Source of the DNA: an uncultured Collinsella sp.
Lineage (GTDB): Bacteria; Actinomycetota; Coriobacteriia; Coriobacteriales; Coriobacteriaceae
Assembly (NCBI GenBank): GCA_900541125.1
Contig: UQIK01000013.1
Location: 1 to 61,153, forward strand
Direction of reading: 5' to 3'
DNA: 61,153 nt
This document shows, piece by piece, positions 40,241 through 49,156 of this stretch. The position numbers and the translations under genes were made by a program. Within the stretch, counting starts at the first letter, position 1. Each line of letters starts with the position of its first letter. Under the pieces are notes generated by a model. That model saw only the letters and a list, made by a program, of their open reading frames with translations. It was not told the origin of the DNA and did not search any database.

Positions 40241-41374
40241 ATGAGGGTTTCCTGCATAGCGTTCACCGAGAGGGGGTATGCGTTTGCGGAGCGCACCGCA
40301 CGCGCGCTTTCCGATTGCGCGCAGACAGGTGAAGATGACCCTGGCTGGGACTTTTCCGTTTCGCGCGGGTTCGGCGAGGGGAAGGCCGACCTGCGCGCAT
40401 GGACGGCGCTCGCGTGGGAAGCGTCGGACGCGCTTCTGTTCGTGGGCGCGGCGGGCATCGCCGTGCGGGCGATCGCGCCGCATGTCGCCTCGAAGGCAAA
40501 CGATCCCGCGGTTGTGGCGATCGACGAGGCGGGGCGCTTTGTCGTCCCGCTTTTGTCGGGGCATTTGGGCGGTGCGAACGAGCTTGCGCAAACTGTGGCA
40601 CGCGCGGTAGGCGCCATCCCCGTCATCACCACGGCGACCGACGTCCGCGGCGTGTGGGCGGTGGATACGTGGGCGCGCTGTGCGGGGCTCGCCGTTTCGA
40701 ATCCCGAGGCCATCAAGCGAGTGTCGGCGCGGCTGCTTTCTGGCGGGCGCGTGGCGCTCTATTCCGACATGCCGATTTCGGGACAGCCGCCTGAGGGGGT
40801 TGACATTGCGTCCGACCGCGCTCGGGCCGATATCGTCGTGTCGCCGTTTGCTGGCGCGAATGCAGGTGCGTCCGTTCGCGCGGCGGAGACAACGGGCAAG
40901 GTCGTGCCCGCCGGTGAGACAGGGAAGCCGGCGGGCGTGCGGGCGCAGGCGCCTGCGCCCGAGCCGCTTCGCCTTGTCGTGCCCTGCATCGTTGCGGGCA
41001 TAGGGTGCCGTCGCGGTGCGTGCGCCGAAGCGATCGGGGAGGCGTTTCTTCTTGCGTGCGGGCAGGCGGGCATCTCGCCCTCGGCCGTGCGCAAGGCGGC
41101 GACGATCGACGTGAAGGCGCACGAGGAGGGCCTGCTCGCCTTCTGCCGCGTGCGCAATATTCCGCTTGCGACGTTTTCCGCAGATGAGTTGTCGCAGGTC
41201 GAAGGCAGCGTTTCGCCATCTGATTTCGTGCGCGCGACGGTGGGGGTCGACAACGTGTGCGAGCGCGCGGCGCTCGCGGACGGGGGCAAACTTATCTTCC
41301 CGAAGCTCGCTCACGGCGGCGTGACCGTCGCGTTTTCCAAGGTAACTATCGAACTTTCGTTTAAGGAGCGGTGA
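40241..41374 (+). CDS. cbiG: Cobalt-precorrin-5A hydrolase
   Basis: The 377-residue protein opens the delta-lactone ring. The N-terminal domain has LLFVGAAGIAVRAIAPH and VVPLLSGHLGGANELA. The C-terminal CbiG domain (about 245-377) has GIGCRRGACAEAI and PLATFSADEL. An Ala/Pro/Gly-rich linker of about 40 residues joins them. The ATG directly follows the cbiL remnant stop. It shares one base with the cbiH start. Confidence 0.92.
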   Translation: MRVSCIAFTERGYAFAERTARALSDCAQTGEDDPGWDFSVSRGFGEGKADLRAWTALAWEASDALLFVGAAGIAVRAIAPHVASKANDPAVVAIDEAGRFVVPLLSGHLGGANELAQTVARAVGAIPVITTATDVRGVWAVDTWARCAGLAVSNPEAIKRVSARLLSGGRVALYSDMPISGQPPEGVDIASDRARADIVVSPFAGANAGASVRAAETTGKVVPAGETGKPAGVRAQAPAPEPLRLVVPCIVAGIGCRRGACAEAIGEAFLLACGQAGISPSAVRKAATIDVKAHEEGLLAFCRVRNIPLATFSADELSQVEGSVSPSDFVRATVGVDNVCERAALADGGKLIFPKLAHGGVTVAFSKVTIELSFKER

Positions 41375-42117
41375 TGGGAAAGCTCTTCGTGGTGGGGATC
41401 GGCCCGGGCGGCCCCGACGGCATGACGATTGCGGCTCGGCGTGCGCTCGAGGCGTCCGACGTCGTTGTGGGTTACACGAAATACGTGGAGCTCGCGCTCG
41501 CCGCCGTGCCCGACGCGGCGCATCTCGCGACGCCGATGATGCACGAGGTCGAACGGTGCCGCCTTGCGCTTTCGCGCGCGCAGAGTGGAGAAGCCGTGGC
41601 GCTCGTGTGCAGCGGCGACGCGGGCGTGTACGGCATGGCGAGCCCCGTGCTGGAGCTTGCGGAGGACTACCCCGATGTAGACGTGGAAGTTATCGCCGGG
41701 GCCACCGCGGCTCAGAGCGGGTCGGCGGTGCTCGGCGCCCCGCTTGCCCACGACTTCGCGGTCGTGTCGCTCTCCGACCTGCTCACGCCATGGGAGGTCA
41801 TCGAGCGCAGGCTCGCCGCCGTGGCGAGCGCCGACTTCTGCATCTGTTTGTACAACCCGCGCAGCAGAAAGCGCGCCGACAGGCTCTCACGCGCGGCGAA
41901 GATTATGCTCGAATGGAAGGCCCCCGACACGCTCTGCGGCTGGGTACGCAACATCGGGCGCGAGGGGCAGCAGTCGGGCATGTGCAGGCTCTCCGAGCTG
42001 GGGGAGATCGACGCCGACATGTTCACCACCGTGTTCGTCGGCAACGCGGACACGAAGCTCGTAGGCGGCCGTATGGTCACGCCGCGCGGGTATCGGGAGA
42101 TTCCATGCGAAAGGTAA
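41374..42117 (+). CDS. cbiH: Cobalt-precorrin-3B C17-methyltransferase
   Basis: The 247-residue methylase has LFVVGIGPGGPDGMTI, LVCSGDAGVYGMASPVLE, FAVVSLSDLLTPW and CLYNPRSRKR, characteristic of CbiH/CobJ. It methylates C17 and contracts the ring. AAGGAG lies 6 bases before the ATG, which overlaps the cbiG stop; a GTG one codon earlier is also possible. It overlaps cbiET by 13 bases. Confidence 0.92.
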   Translation: MGKLFVVGIGPGGPDGMTIAARRALEASDVVVGYTKYVELALAAVPDAAHLATPMMHEVERCRLALSRAQSGEAVALVCSGDAGVYGMASPVLELAEDYPDVDVEVIAGATAAQSGSAVLGAPLAHDFAVVSLSDLLTPWEVIERRLAAVASADFCICLYNPRSRKRADRLSRAAKIMLEWKAPDTLCGWVRNIGREGQQSGMCRLSELGEIDADMFTTVFVGNADTKLVGGRMVTPRGYREIPCER

Positions 42118-43361
42118 CGATCATCGGGGCGGGGCCCGGAAACCCCGACTTGCTCTCGCGCGCGGCGCTCGACGCGATCGACATCGCCGACGTGGTCATC
42201 GGCGCTCATCGCGCGCTTGCCGGCATCGACGTGCCGCCCGACGTGGTGAGATGCGAGCTCGTGAAGACGGCGGACATCGTCGCCGCGCTCACCGATGCGG
42301 CGTCGTGGCAGCGCGCCGTGGTCGTGATGACGGGCGATGTGGGGCTGTTCAGCGGCGCGCGCCGCCTGGTGGAGGCGCTCTCCGGCAACGCGCAGGTGGA
42401 CGTGCGCGTCATTCCCGGCATAAGCTCAGCGTCGTATCTCGCCGCGCGCCTCGCGCGTCCATGGCAGGATTGGCGCTTTGCGAGCGCTCACGGCGTGGCG
42501 TGCGACATCGTGGCCGAGGCCGAGCGCGCAGGTGAGCTCTTCCTCGTCACGTCGGGCGGGGAAGACCCCTCGCGGCTTTCGGGCGTGCTTGTGCAGGCGG
42601 GCTTCGGGGACGCGCGCGTGACGGTGGCCGAGCGCCTGTCGTACCCCGACGAGCGCATCACCTGCGCGACCGCAAGTGAAATTGCAGGTCAGACGTTCGA
42701 CGACTTGAACGTGATGCTTATCGAGTTCGCAGGCGGCGCCGGGTCGCCTGCGGGCTCCCGCTGGCCGTATGCTTCCTCGGGCATTCCCGACGAGCTTTTC
42801 ATCCGCGGCGACGTTCCCATGACCAAGCAGGAGGTACGCGCCGTCGCGCTCGCGAAGCTGCGCCTTACCGCGACCGACACCGTGTGGGACGTCGGCGCCG
42901 GCACGGGGAGCGTGTCGATCGAGGCGGCGCTCGTCGCACGAGCGGGGTCGGTATGGGCGGTTGAGCGCAACGCGGCCGGCGTGCGGCTCATCCGAGAGAA
43001 CGCGGATGCATTCGGGTGCGGCAACGTGCATGCGGTCCTCGGTGTCGCCCCCGAAGCGCTCGCGAATCTGCCCGTCCCCGACGCCGTGTTCGTCGGCGGG
43101 AGCGCGGGCGAGCTTTCCTCCATCGTGGAGGCGGCGCTCGAGAAGAACTCGCAGGTTCGCCTGTGCGTGCCATGCGTCACCGTTGAGACGCTCACCGAGG
43201 CGTGCGCGCTCCTCTCGGGTTCGCGCTTTAAGGGGTTCGAGGCGTGCCAGGTGTCGGCCGCCCGTGCCGAGGCTGTAGGTTTGCACCATCTTCTGAAGGC
43301 GCAAAACCCCGTGTTCCTCGTCAGCGCGCGTGGTGCAGGTGGGGAAGGCGGCGCCCGGTGA
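42105..43361 (+). CDS. cbiET: Fused precorrin-6Y C5,15-methyltransferase/decarboxylase CbiET
   Basis: The 418-residue fusion has an N-terminal CbiE methylase (about 1-210; TIIGAGPGNPDLLSRAA, MTGDVGLFSGARRL). The C-terminal part is CbiT (about 225-405; VWDVGAGTGSVSIEAAL SAM-binding motif). It methylates C5 and C15 and removes the acetate carboxyl at C12. The fusion resembles CobL. The start lies inside the end of cbiH. Confidence 0.92.
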   Translation: MRKVTIIGAGPGNPDLLSRAALDAIDIADVVIGAHRALAGIDVPPDVVRCELVKTADIVAALTDAASWQRAVVVMTGDVGLFSGARRLVEALSGNAQVDVRVIPGISSASYLAARLARPWQDWRFASAHGVACDIVAEAERAGELFLVTSGGEDPSRLSGVLVQAGFGDARVTVAERLSYPDERITCATASEIAGQTFDDLNVMLIEFAGGAGSPAGSRWPYASSGIPDELFIRGDVPMTKQEVRAVALAKLRLTATDTVWDVGAGTGSVSIEAALVARAGSVWAVERNAAGVRLIRENADAFGCGNVHAVLGVAPEALANLPVPDAVFVGGSAGELSSIVEAALEKNSQVRLCVPCVTVETLTEACALLSGSRFKGFEACQVSAARAEAVGLHHLLKAQNPVFLVSARGAGGEGGAR

Positions 43362-44740
43362 GCACGTCCATCCCGCGCTTCATGGTCGCTGCGCCCTCGA
43401 GCGGAAGCGGCAAGACGGTCGTAACGTGTGCGCTCCTGCGCGCGCTCGCGCGTCGCGGCCTTGCATGCGCGGCCTTCAAATGCGGCCCCGATTACATTGA
43501 CCCGCTCTTTCATCGCCGCGTCGTGGGTGCGCGCTCGGGCAACTTAGACGGCTTCTTCACCGACGCCCCGACGCTGCGCGCCCTGCTCGCACGCGGCGCC
43601 GCGGGCGCGGATGTCGCGGTGCTCGAGGGGGTTATGGGCTTCTACGACGGCATGGCGCCCGGCGTGGCCGACGCGAGCAGCTACCAGGTTGCGCGCGACA
43701 CGGAAACGCCGGTCGTTTTAGTGGTGAACGGGCGCGGGGCGTCTTTATCGCTCGCCGCCGTAATCCGCGGCATCGCCGAGTTCCTGCCTTGTGCGAACGT
43801 GCGCGGCGTCGTGCTGAACAAGACGAGCGCCGCTGCCTGCGCCTACGCGGCCCCTGCGATTGAGAAGCACACGGGCGTCGCGGTTTTAGGGAATATCCCC
43901 GCCGACGAGGCGTTCTCGCTCGAAAGCCGGCATCTGGGGCTTGTGACCGCCGACGAGGTCGAGCAGCTCTCCGCGCGCATCGACAAGATGGCCGAGCTGG
44001 TGGAAAAGAGCGTCGACGTCGACCGCTTGCTCGAAATAGCGGCGACGGCACCCGATATCCGCGAGGAACCTTACCGGTTGGAGCCGATCGCGGGAGCGCG
44101 GCCCATCGTCGCTGTCGCGCGTGACGAGGCGTTCTCGTTCTACTACGAGGAGAACCTGCGCGCACTCGAGGACCTGGGTTGCGAGCTGGCCTTTTTCAGC
44201 CCCCTGTGTGATAGCGAGTTGCCCCGGGGGACAAGCGCCCTCTATCTGGGGGGCGGCTACCCGGAGCTCCATGCGCGGAAGCTCTCCGAGAACGCGCCGA
44301 TGCGCGAGGCGGTGCGGCGTGCGGTGGAATCCGGCATGCCGACGGTCGCCGAATGCGGTGGGTTTCTGTACCTGCAGCGCGAAATCGCCGATAGCGAAGG
44401 GCGGCGCTGGTCTGTTGCGGGCGCCCTTGAGGGCGCAAGCGAGAACGGGGGAAGGCTGTCCCATTTCGGGTACGTGGAGCTCACTTCCCAACGCGACGGG
44501 CTCTACGGGCCGCGCGGCACATGCATCCGCGCGCACGAGTTTCACTACTGGCAGTCCACCTGCCCGGGCGGCGACTTCTGGGCGCAGAAGCCCCGGCGCG
44601 ACAAGGGCTGGCCGTGCATGACGACCACCCCGTCCCTGGTGGCGGGCTTCCCGCATGTGTACTATCCTGCTAACCCCGACGTTGCGCGCGCGTTCGCGTC
44701 TGCCGCAGCGTCGTTCGCAGAGAGGAGACGGCATGGCTGA
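43358..44740 (+). CDS. cbiA: Cobyrinate a,c-diamide synthase
   Basis: The protein has about 460 residues. The N-terminal ATPase-like domain has APSSGSGKTVVTCALLRALA, FKCGPDYIDPLFH and EGVMGFYDG. The C-terminal glutamine amidotransferase domain has LYLGGGYPELHA and the catalytic Cys in VAECGGFLYLQ. It amidates the a and c side chains. The GTG at 43358 overlaps the cbiET stop (GTGA). The ATG at 43382 is an alternative start. Confidence 0.93.
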   Translation: MSTSIPRFMVAAPSSGSGKTVVTCALLRALARRGLACAAFKCGPDYIDPLFHRRVVGARSGNLDGFFTDAPTLRALLARGAAGADVAVLEGVMGFYDGMAPGVADASSYQVARDTETPVVLVVNGRGASLSLAAVIRGIAEFLPCANVRGVVLNKTSAAACAYAAPAIEKHTGVAVLGNIPADEAFSLESRHLGLVTADEVEQLSARIDKMAELVEKSVDVDRLLEIAATAPDIREEPYRLEPIAGARPIVAVARDEAFSFYYEENLRALEDLGCELAFFSPLCDSELPRGTSALYLGGGYPELHARKLSENAPMREAVRRAVESGMPTVAECGGFLYLQREIADSEGRRWSVAGALEGASENGGRLSHFGYVELTSQRDGLYGPRGTCIRAHEFHYWQSTCPGGDFWAQKPRRDKGWPCMTTTPSLVAGFPHVYYPANPDVARAFASAAASFAERRRHG

Positions 44741-45875
44741 AGCAACCGAAACCGCGCTTGCCTGCATCCGCGAGGAAGTCGGGCGCGCGTTCTCGTCGAC
44801 GCCGGGTGCCGTGCTCGAAGCCACGCTCTCCCGGATCGCACCCGCAGATGAGTGCGCCCGCGCCGCGGCGTACGCCGTGTGGGACTCCATCGCGCACCCC
44901 TTGGGGGGATTGGGCGACTTTGAAGACGCCGTCGCGTGTATCGCCGCAGCTCAGGGGAGCGCCGAGGTGGCCGAGTTTCCCCGTGCGCTCGCGGTATTCT
45001 TCTCCGACAACGGGGTCGTTGCCGAAGGCGTGTCGCAAAGCGGGCAAGACGTGACGCGAGCCGTCGCGCGCAACATGTGCGAGGGGGCCACGAGCGCCTG
45101 CCGCATGGCGGCGTTCGCGGGTGCCGAGGTCGTGCCCGTCGACGTGGGTATGGCCCGGGGCATAGAAGACGCGCGCATGGTGCGCGCGAACGTGCGGCGG
45201 GGGAGCGGCAACATCGCGCACGGCTCCGCTATGTCTCGCGATGGGGCCGTGCGCGCGATCGAGGTCGGAATCGCCGTCGCGTGCGGGCTTGCCCGCGCCG
45301 GCGTGCGCCTTCTCGCCGCGGGCGAGATGGGCATCGGCAACACGACCACCTCGGCGGCGGTGGCCGCAGTGCTCATCCGGGCAGACGCGCGGAGCCTCGT
45401 CGGGCGCGGCGCGGGGCTCTCGGACGCCTCGCTCGCGCGCAAGCGCGACGTGGTCGAGCGCGCTATCGACGCGAACTCGCCCGATCCCACCGACCCGATC
45501 GACGTGCTTTCGAAGGTGGGCGGCTTCGACATCGCGGCGATGTGCGGCTTCTACCTGGGGGCCGCGGCCTCGAAGGCGCCGGCGCTCCTCGACGGGGTCA
45601 TATCCTGCACGGCGGCCCTGTGCGCGGCGCGCCTGTGCCCCAACGCCTTGGGCTACCTCGTGGGCACCCACGCATCAAGCGAACCCGCAAGCCAGGAGCT
45701 CCTTCGCGAGCTCGGCATAAAGGCACCCCTCGACGCAGGCATGCATTTGGGCGAGGGCGCGGGCGCCATGGCGTATCTGCCCCTTCTGGATTCTGCGCTG
45801 CGCGTGTACCGGGATGGGAAGACGTTCACGGCGACTGGCATGGCTGCTTACGAGCATTTCGGGGCTGGGAAATGA
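44733..45875 (+). CDS. cobT: Nicotinate-nucleotide:base phosphoribosyltransferase CobT
   Basis: The 380-residue enzyme activates the lower-ligand base (dimethylbenzimidazole or another base) as alpha-ribazole phosphate. Motifs are FFSDNGVVAEGVSQSGQDVT, LLAAGEMGIGNTTTSAAV and the catalytic Glu in HLGEGAGAMAYLPLLD. AGAGGAG precedes the ATG. It overlaps cbiA by 8 bases and cobU by ATGA. No bluB or bza genes are visible, so the lower ligand is unknown. Confidence 0.93.
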   Translation: MAEATETALACIREEVGRAFSSTPGAVLEATLSRIAPADECARAAAYAVWDSIAHPLGGLGDFEDAVACIAAAQGSAEVAEFPRALAVFFSDNGVVAEGVSQSGQDVTRAVARNMCEGATSACRMAAFAGAEVVPVDVGMARGIEDARMVRANVRRGSGNIAHGSAMSRDGAVRAIEVGIAVACGLARAGVRLLAAGEMGIGNTTTSAAVAAVLIRADARSLVGRGAGLSDASLARKRDVVERAIDANSPDPTDPIDVLSKVGGFDIAAMCGFYLGAAASKAPALLDGVISCTAALCAARLCPNALGYLVGTHASSEPASQELLRELGIKAPLDAGMHLGEGAGAMAYLPLLDSALRVYRDGKTFTATGMAAYEHFGAGK

Positions 45876-46420
45876 CGGTGACGTTCGTTATCGGCGCCGC
45901 CGCGAGCGGCAAGAGCGCCTATGCCGAGTCCCTGTGCCTCGGGCACGACGGCCCCCGCGTGTACCTGGCAACGATGGAGCCCTTCGGGGAAGAGGGCACC
46001 CGCCGCATCGCGCGCCATCGGGCGATGCGCGAGGGCGAGGGGTTTTCCACCCTCGAGCGCACGCGTGACGTGGGCGCCGCAGTGCCCGGGCTTCCGTGCG
46101 GCTGCACGCTTCTTTTGGAGGACGTGGGCAACCTGGTTGCGAACGAGCTCTTCGCGGAAGGCGGCTTGTCCCCACGTGACCCCGACGCTGCGGCGCGCGA
46201 GGTGCTTGGAGGCATCGAACGGCTCGCTCAGGCCGCTGCGTATACGGTGGTGGTCTCCGTCGACGTGTTCGCCGATGGGATGCGCTACGATGAGGGGACC
46301 GAGGCATGGAGGCGCGCGCTCGCGCGCGTGAATGCGGGCGTGGCGGCGCTGGCCGACCGCGCAGTCGAAGTGGTATGCGGGATTCCCGTGTGGATGAAAG
46401 GCGAAGGACCTACAAGGTGA
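45872..46420 (+). CDS. cobU: Adenosylcobinamide kinase/GTP guanylyltransferase CobU
   Basis: The 182-residue protein has the CobU P-loop GAAASGKSAYAE, the substrate region ATMEPFGEEGTRRIARHRA and LLEDVGNLVANELF. It phosphorylates adenosylcobinamide and attaches GMP. Length and motifs look complete. It is coupled by ATGA to cobT and by GTGA to cobS. A second, degenerate CobU-like domain occurs two genes later. Confidence 0.9.
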   Translation: MTVTFVIGAAASGKSAYAESLCLGHDGPRVYLATMEPFGEEGTRRIARHRAMREGEGFSTLERTRDVGAAVPGLPCGCTLLLEDVGNLVANELFAEGGLSPRDPDAAAREVLGGIERLAQAAAYTVVVSVDVFADGMRYDEGTEAWRRALARVNAGVAALADRAVEVVCGIPVWMKGEGPTR

Positions 46421-47184
46421 AGATAGCAGAGGCAATCGGCGCGGCGTTCGGAACGTTCTCGCGCATCCCCGTCCCGAAATCGGCCTGGACCGATTTCGGG
46501 TCAACCCGTGCGCTTGCCGCGTTTCCTCTGGTGGGCCTTGCGGAAGGCTTCCTCATGACGGCGTGGGGACACGTTGCGAACCTGCTCGGCGTGCCCGCGA
46601 CCATCGTCGCGGCCGTGCTCGTGGCGCTGCCTGTGGCGGTGACGGGAGGCATCCACCTAGACGGGCTCTGCGACACCTCCGATGCGCTTGCAAGTTGGGC
46701 CCCGCGCGAGCGAAAGCTCGAGATCATGCACGACCCGCGGGCGGGCGCCTTTGGGGTCATCGGTGTTGTTGTGTACCTTATTCTGCAGTTTTCCCTGTTC
46801 ACCGCGCTGCCGCTTACGACGGGGGCGTTCCTCGCGCTTCTGTGCTCGCTCGTGTTCTCCCGCGCGCTTTCGGGGCTCGCCGTAGAATGCTGGCCTGCCG
46901 CGCGGGCGGACGGCATGGCCGCGGGGCTCTCGCCTGCGAAGAAGCGCGCGGAGATCGTCGTGCCGCTTTGCGCTTTCGCTGCTGCTTCGGCTGCAGGGAT
47001 GGTCGCGTGCGCTCAGGCCGTCGGCGCCCTTATAGCGGTGGCGGGGCTTTTGGTGCTCGCGTGGTACCGCCATGTTGCCCTGTCCCGCTTCGGCGGGGTG
47101 ACGGGTGATTTGGCCGGATGGTTTCTGCAATGGGCCGAGCTCGCGATGCTTGCCATGCTGGTGGCGGGGGGCATGCTCCTATGA
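46417..47184 (+). CDS. cobS: Adenosylcobinamide-GDP ribazoletransferase CobS
   Basis: The 255-residue membrane protein has about six helices and the CobS motif GGIHLDGLCDTSDALAS near residue 70, followed by KLEIMHDPRAGAFGVIG. It joins adenosylcobinamide-GDP to alpha-ribazole (phosphate) at the membrane. The GTG start overlaps the cobU stop. It overlaps the next gene by ATGA. Confidence 0.93.
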   Translation: MKIAEAIGAAFGTFSRIPVPKSAWTDFGSTRALAAFPLVGLAEGFLMTAWGHVANLLGVPATIVAAVLVALPVAVTGGIHLDGLCDTSDALASWAPRERKLEIMHDPRAGAFGVIGVVVYLILQFSLFTALPLTTGAFLALLCSLVFSRALSGLAVECWPAARADGMAAGLSPAKKRAEIVVPLCAFAAASAAGMVACAQAVGALIAVAGLLVLAWYRHVALSRFGGVTGDLAGWFLQWAELAMLAMLVAGGMLL

Positions 47185-48182
47185 TTCTCGTGGTAGGTGG
47201 CGCGCATTCGGGGAAGAGGACCTTCGTGCGCGAAAAGCTCGGGTTCGCGGCGGACGATTTCGTCGACGCGGCGCAGCTTGCGGAGGGCGGCGTGCCCGCG
47301 GCTTTTGCCGGCCGTGTCGCGTACCGTGCTGAGGAACTCGTACGCGCGCTCGACGCTGACCGGGCGCTCGAGCGGCTGATCGGCTTCGACGTAGTGATTC
47401 TGCCCTTGGTCGGCTCGGGGGTCGTCCCCATGCGCGCGGAAGACGCCCAATGGCGCGAGCGCGCGGGGCGCCTGGGATGCGCGCTCGCTGCGCGCGCCGA
47501 CGTCGTCGTGCGCATGACGTGCGGGATACCCCAGGTCATCAAAGGAAACCTTGACGATGCGCCTCGAGGGACGCAGGGCGTGGGCGCGCCTTTGGAAGTC
47601 GTTTTCGTGCGCCATGGTGCCACGGCGGGCACGGAAGACCATCGCTACAGCGGGGCGGGCACCGACGAGCCCCTGTCGAGCGCGGGCGAGCGCGCTTTGC
47701 GCGACCTCGCGTGCGATCGTGACGCGTTCCGTGTTTTCACGAGCGGCATGGCCCGCACCGACCAGACGGCGCGCATCCTCTTCCCGAACGCGGACCTTAT
47801 GGCGTGCCCCGGTCTGCGCGAGATGGATTTCGGCGACTTCGAGGGGCGAAGCGCCGCCGAGCTTAAAGAGGATGTGCGCTACCGCGCCTGGGTAAACTCC
47901 TGGTGCGAGACGCGCTGTCCGCATGGCGAGGGCAAGAGCGATTTCACCCGCCGCGTCGTCGCGGCGTTTCGGGAGGCGTGCGAATTGGAGCGCGCCCAGG
48001 GGAGTGGGCGTGCCGTCTTCGTCGTTCACGCGGGTACCGTGAAAGCGCTGCTCTCCGAGCTAGCTGTCCCGAAAATGGGATATTTCGACGTGCATACCGA
48101 GCCGGGCGGCGCATGGGCCGCCACCTGGGATGGGCGCTGCCTTCGCGACGTTCGCCCCGCTTCGGGGGGCGATGCCCGGTGA
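47181..48182 (+). CDS. CobU-like domain fused to CobC-type phosphatase
   Basis: The 333-residue protein has two parts. Residues 1-130 resemble CobU: P-loop VVGGAHSGKRTF and VVRMTCGIPQVIKGN, but the central CobU motif is missing. Residues about 140-325 are a histidine phosphatase: the catalytic VFVRHGATAGTEDH, GEGKSDFTRRV and VVHAGTVKALL. The phosphatase part is probably the alpha-ribazole phosphatase CobC. The role of the CobU-like part is unknown because a normal cobU is two genes upstream. It is coupled to both neighbours. Confidence 0.82.
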   Translation: MILVVGGAHSGKRTFVREKLGFAADDFVDAAQLAEGGVPAAFAGRVAYRAEELVRALDADRALERLIGFDVVILPLVGSGVVPMRAEDAQWRERAGRLGCALAARADVVVRMTCGIPQVIKGNLDDAPRGTQGVGAPLEVVFVRHGATAGTEDHRYSGAGTDEPLSSAGERALRDLACDRDAFRVFTSGMARTDQTARILFPNADLMACPGLREMDFGDFEGRSAAELKEDVRYRAWVNSWCETRCPHGEGKSDFTRRVVAAFREACELERAQGSGRAVFVVHAGTVKALLSELAVPKMGYFDVHTEPGGAWAATWDGRCLRDVRPASGGDAR

Positions 48183-49156
48183 TGACGATTCTTGCCGTCG
48201 CCGCCGGGTTCGCGGCCGACCTTGCCTTCGGCGACCCGCGCTGGCTTCCCCATCCCGTCGTCGCCATGGGGCGTGCGATCACGTGGGCCGAAGGCCGCCT
48301 GCGGGGCGCATTCCCGCAAACGTCCGCGGGCACGCGCGCCGCAGGGCTTGTGCTCGCCGTGGCGCTTCCGCTTGCGTGTGGGCTTTTGACCTGGGTAATC
48401 TTGCATCTTTGCGGCATGGTTCACCCCGGCTTGCGCTTCGTGGCCGAGGCATGGGCGAGCTATCAGATTCTCGCGGCATGCGAGCTGCGCCGCCAGAGCC
48501 TGGCCGTGGCCCGCGCGTTCTCGAAGGGCGGCCTTGTCGCGGCGCGCGAAGCCGTCGGGCTCATCGTGGGACGCGACACGTCTGTTCTCGACGAGCAGGG
48601 CGTCGCGCGCGCCGCCGTGGAAACGGTAGCGGAGAATGCGAGCGACGGCGTCATCGCGCCGCTTTTCTACCTTATGATCGGGGGTGCGCCCTTGGGCATG
48701 GCGTACAAGGCGGTGAACACGCTCGACAGCATGGTGGGCTACAAAAACGAGCGCTACATCGACTTCGGTTGCGCCTCGGCGCGCCTCGACGATGCAGTGA
48801 ACTGGATTCCCTCGCGCTTATCGGCCCTGCTTATGATCGCCGTGTGCCCGATCGTCGGGCTCGACGCGTGCGGGGCGGCGCGCATCTGGCGCCGCGACAG
48901 GCGTCTCCATGCGAGCCCGAACGCGGCGCAGACCGAGTCAGCGTGCGCGGGCGCGCTTGGGCTGCGCCTGGCAGGACCCGCGGTGTATTTCGGCAAGCTC
49001 GTTGAGAAACCGACGATAGGCGACGCGTTCCGCGAAATCGAGTGGGGCGACATCGCCCGGGCGACAAGGCTCATGCTCGCCGCGTCCGTATGCGCGCTCG
49101 TCGTCTTCGGCGCCGCGCGCGCGGCGGTCGTGCTCGCCGTGGGGGCGATGGTATGA
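48182..49156 (+). CDS. cbiB: Adenosylcobinamide-phosphate synthase CbiB
   Basis: The 324-residue membrane protein has about five helices and the family motifs FGDPRWLPHPVVAMGRAI, VAENASDGVIAPLFY and NTLDSMVGYKNERY. It joins aminopropanol phosphate or its analogue to adenosylcobyrate. The ATG at 48182 shares a base with the previous stop; a GTG at 48179 is also in frame. It is followed by cobD, which supplies its substrate. Confidence 0.93.
   Translation: MTILAVAAGFAADLAFGDPRWLPHPVVAMGRAITWAEGRLRGAFPQTSAGTRAAGLVLAVALPLACGLLTWVILHLCGMVHPGLRFVAEAWASYQILAACELRRQSLAVARAFSKGGLVAAREAVGLIVGRDTSVLDEQGVARAAVETVAENASDGVIAPLFYLMIGGAPLGMAYKAVNTLDSMVGYKNERYIDFGCASARLDDAVNWIPSRLSALLMIAVCPIVGLDACGAARIWRRDRRLHASPNAAQTESACAGALGLRLAGPAVYFGKLVEKPTIGDAFREIEWGDIARATRLMLAASVCALVVFGAARAAVVLAVGAMV

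Noticed and set aside
40263..43200. Numerous Arg/Ala-rich frames on both strands in the cob operon
   Set aside because: High G+C suppresses stop codons in every frame; only one frame at each position has recognisable domains and coupled starts.
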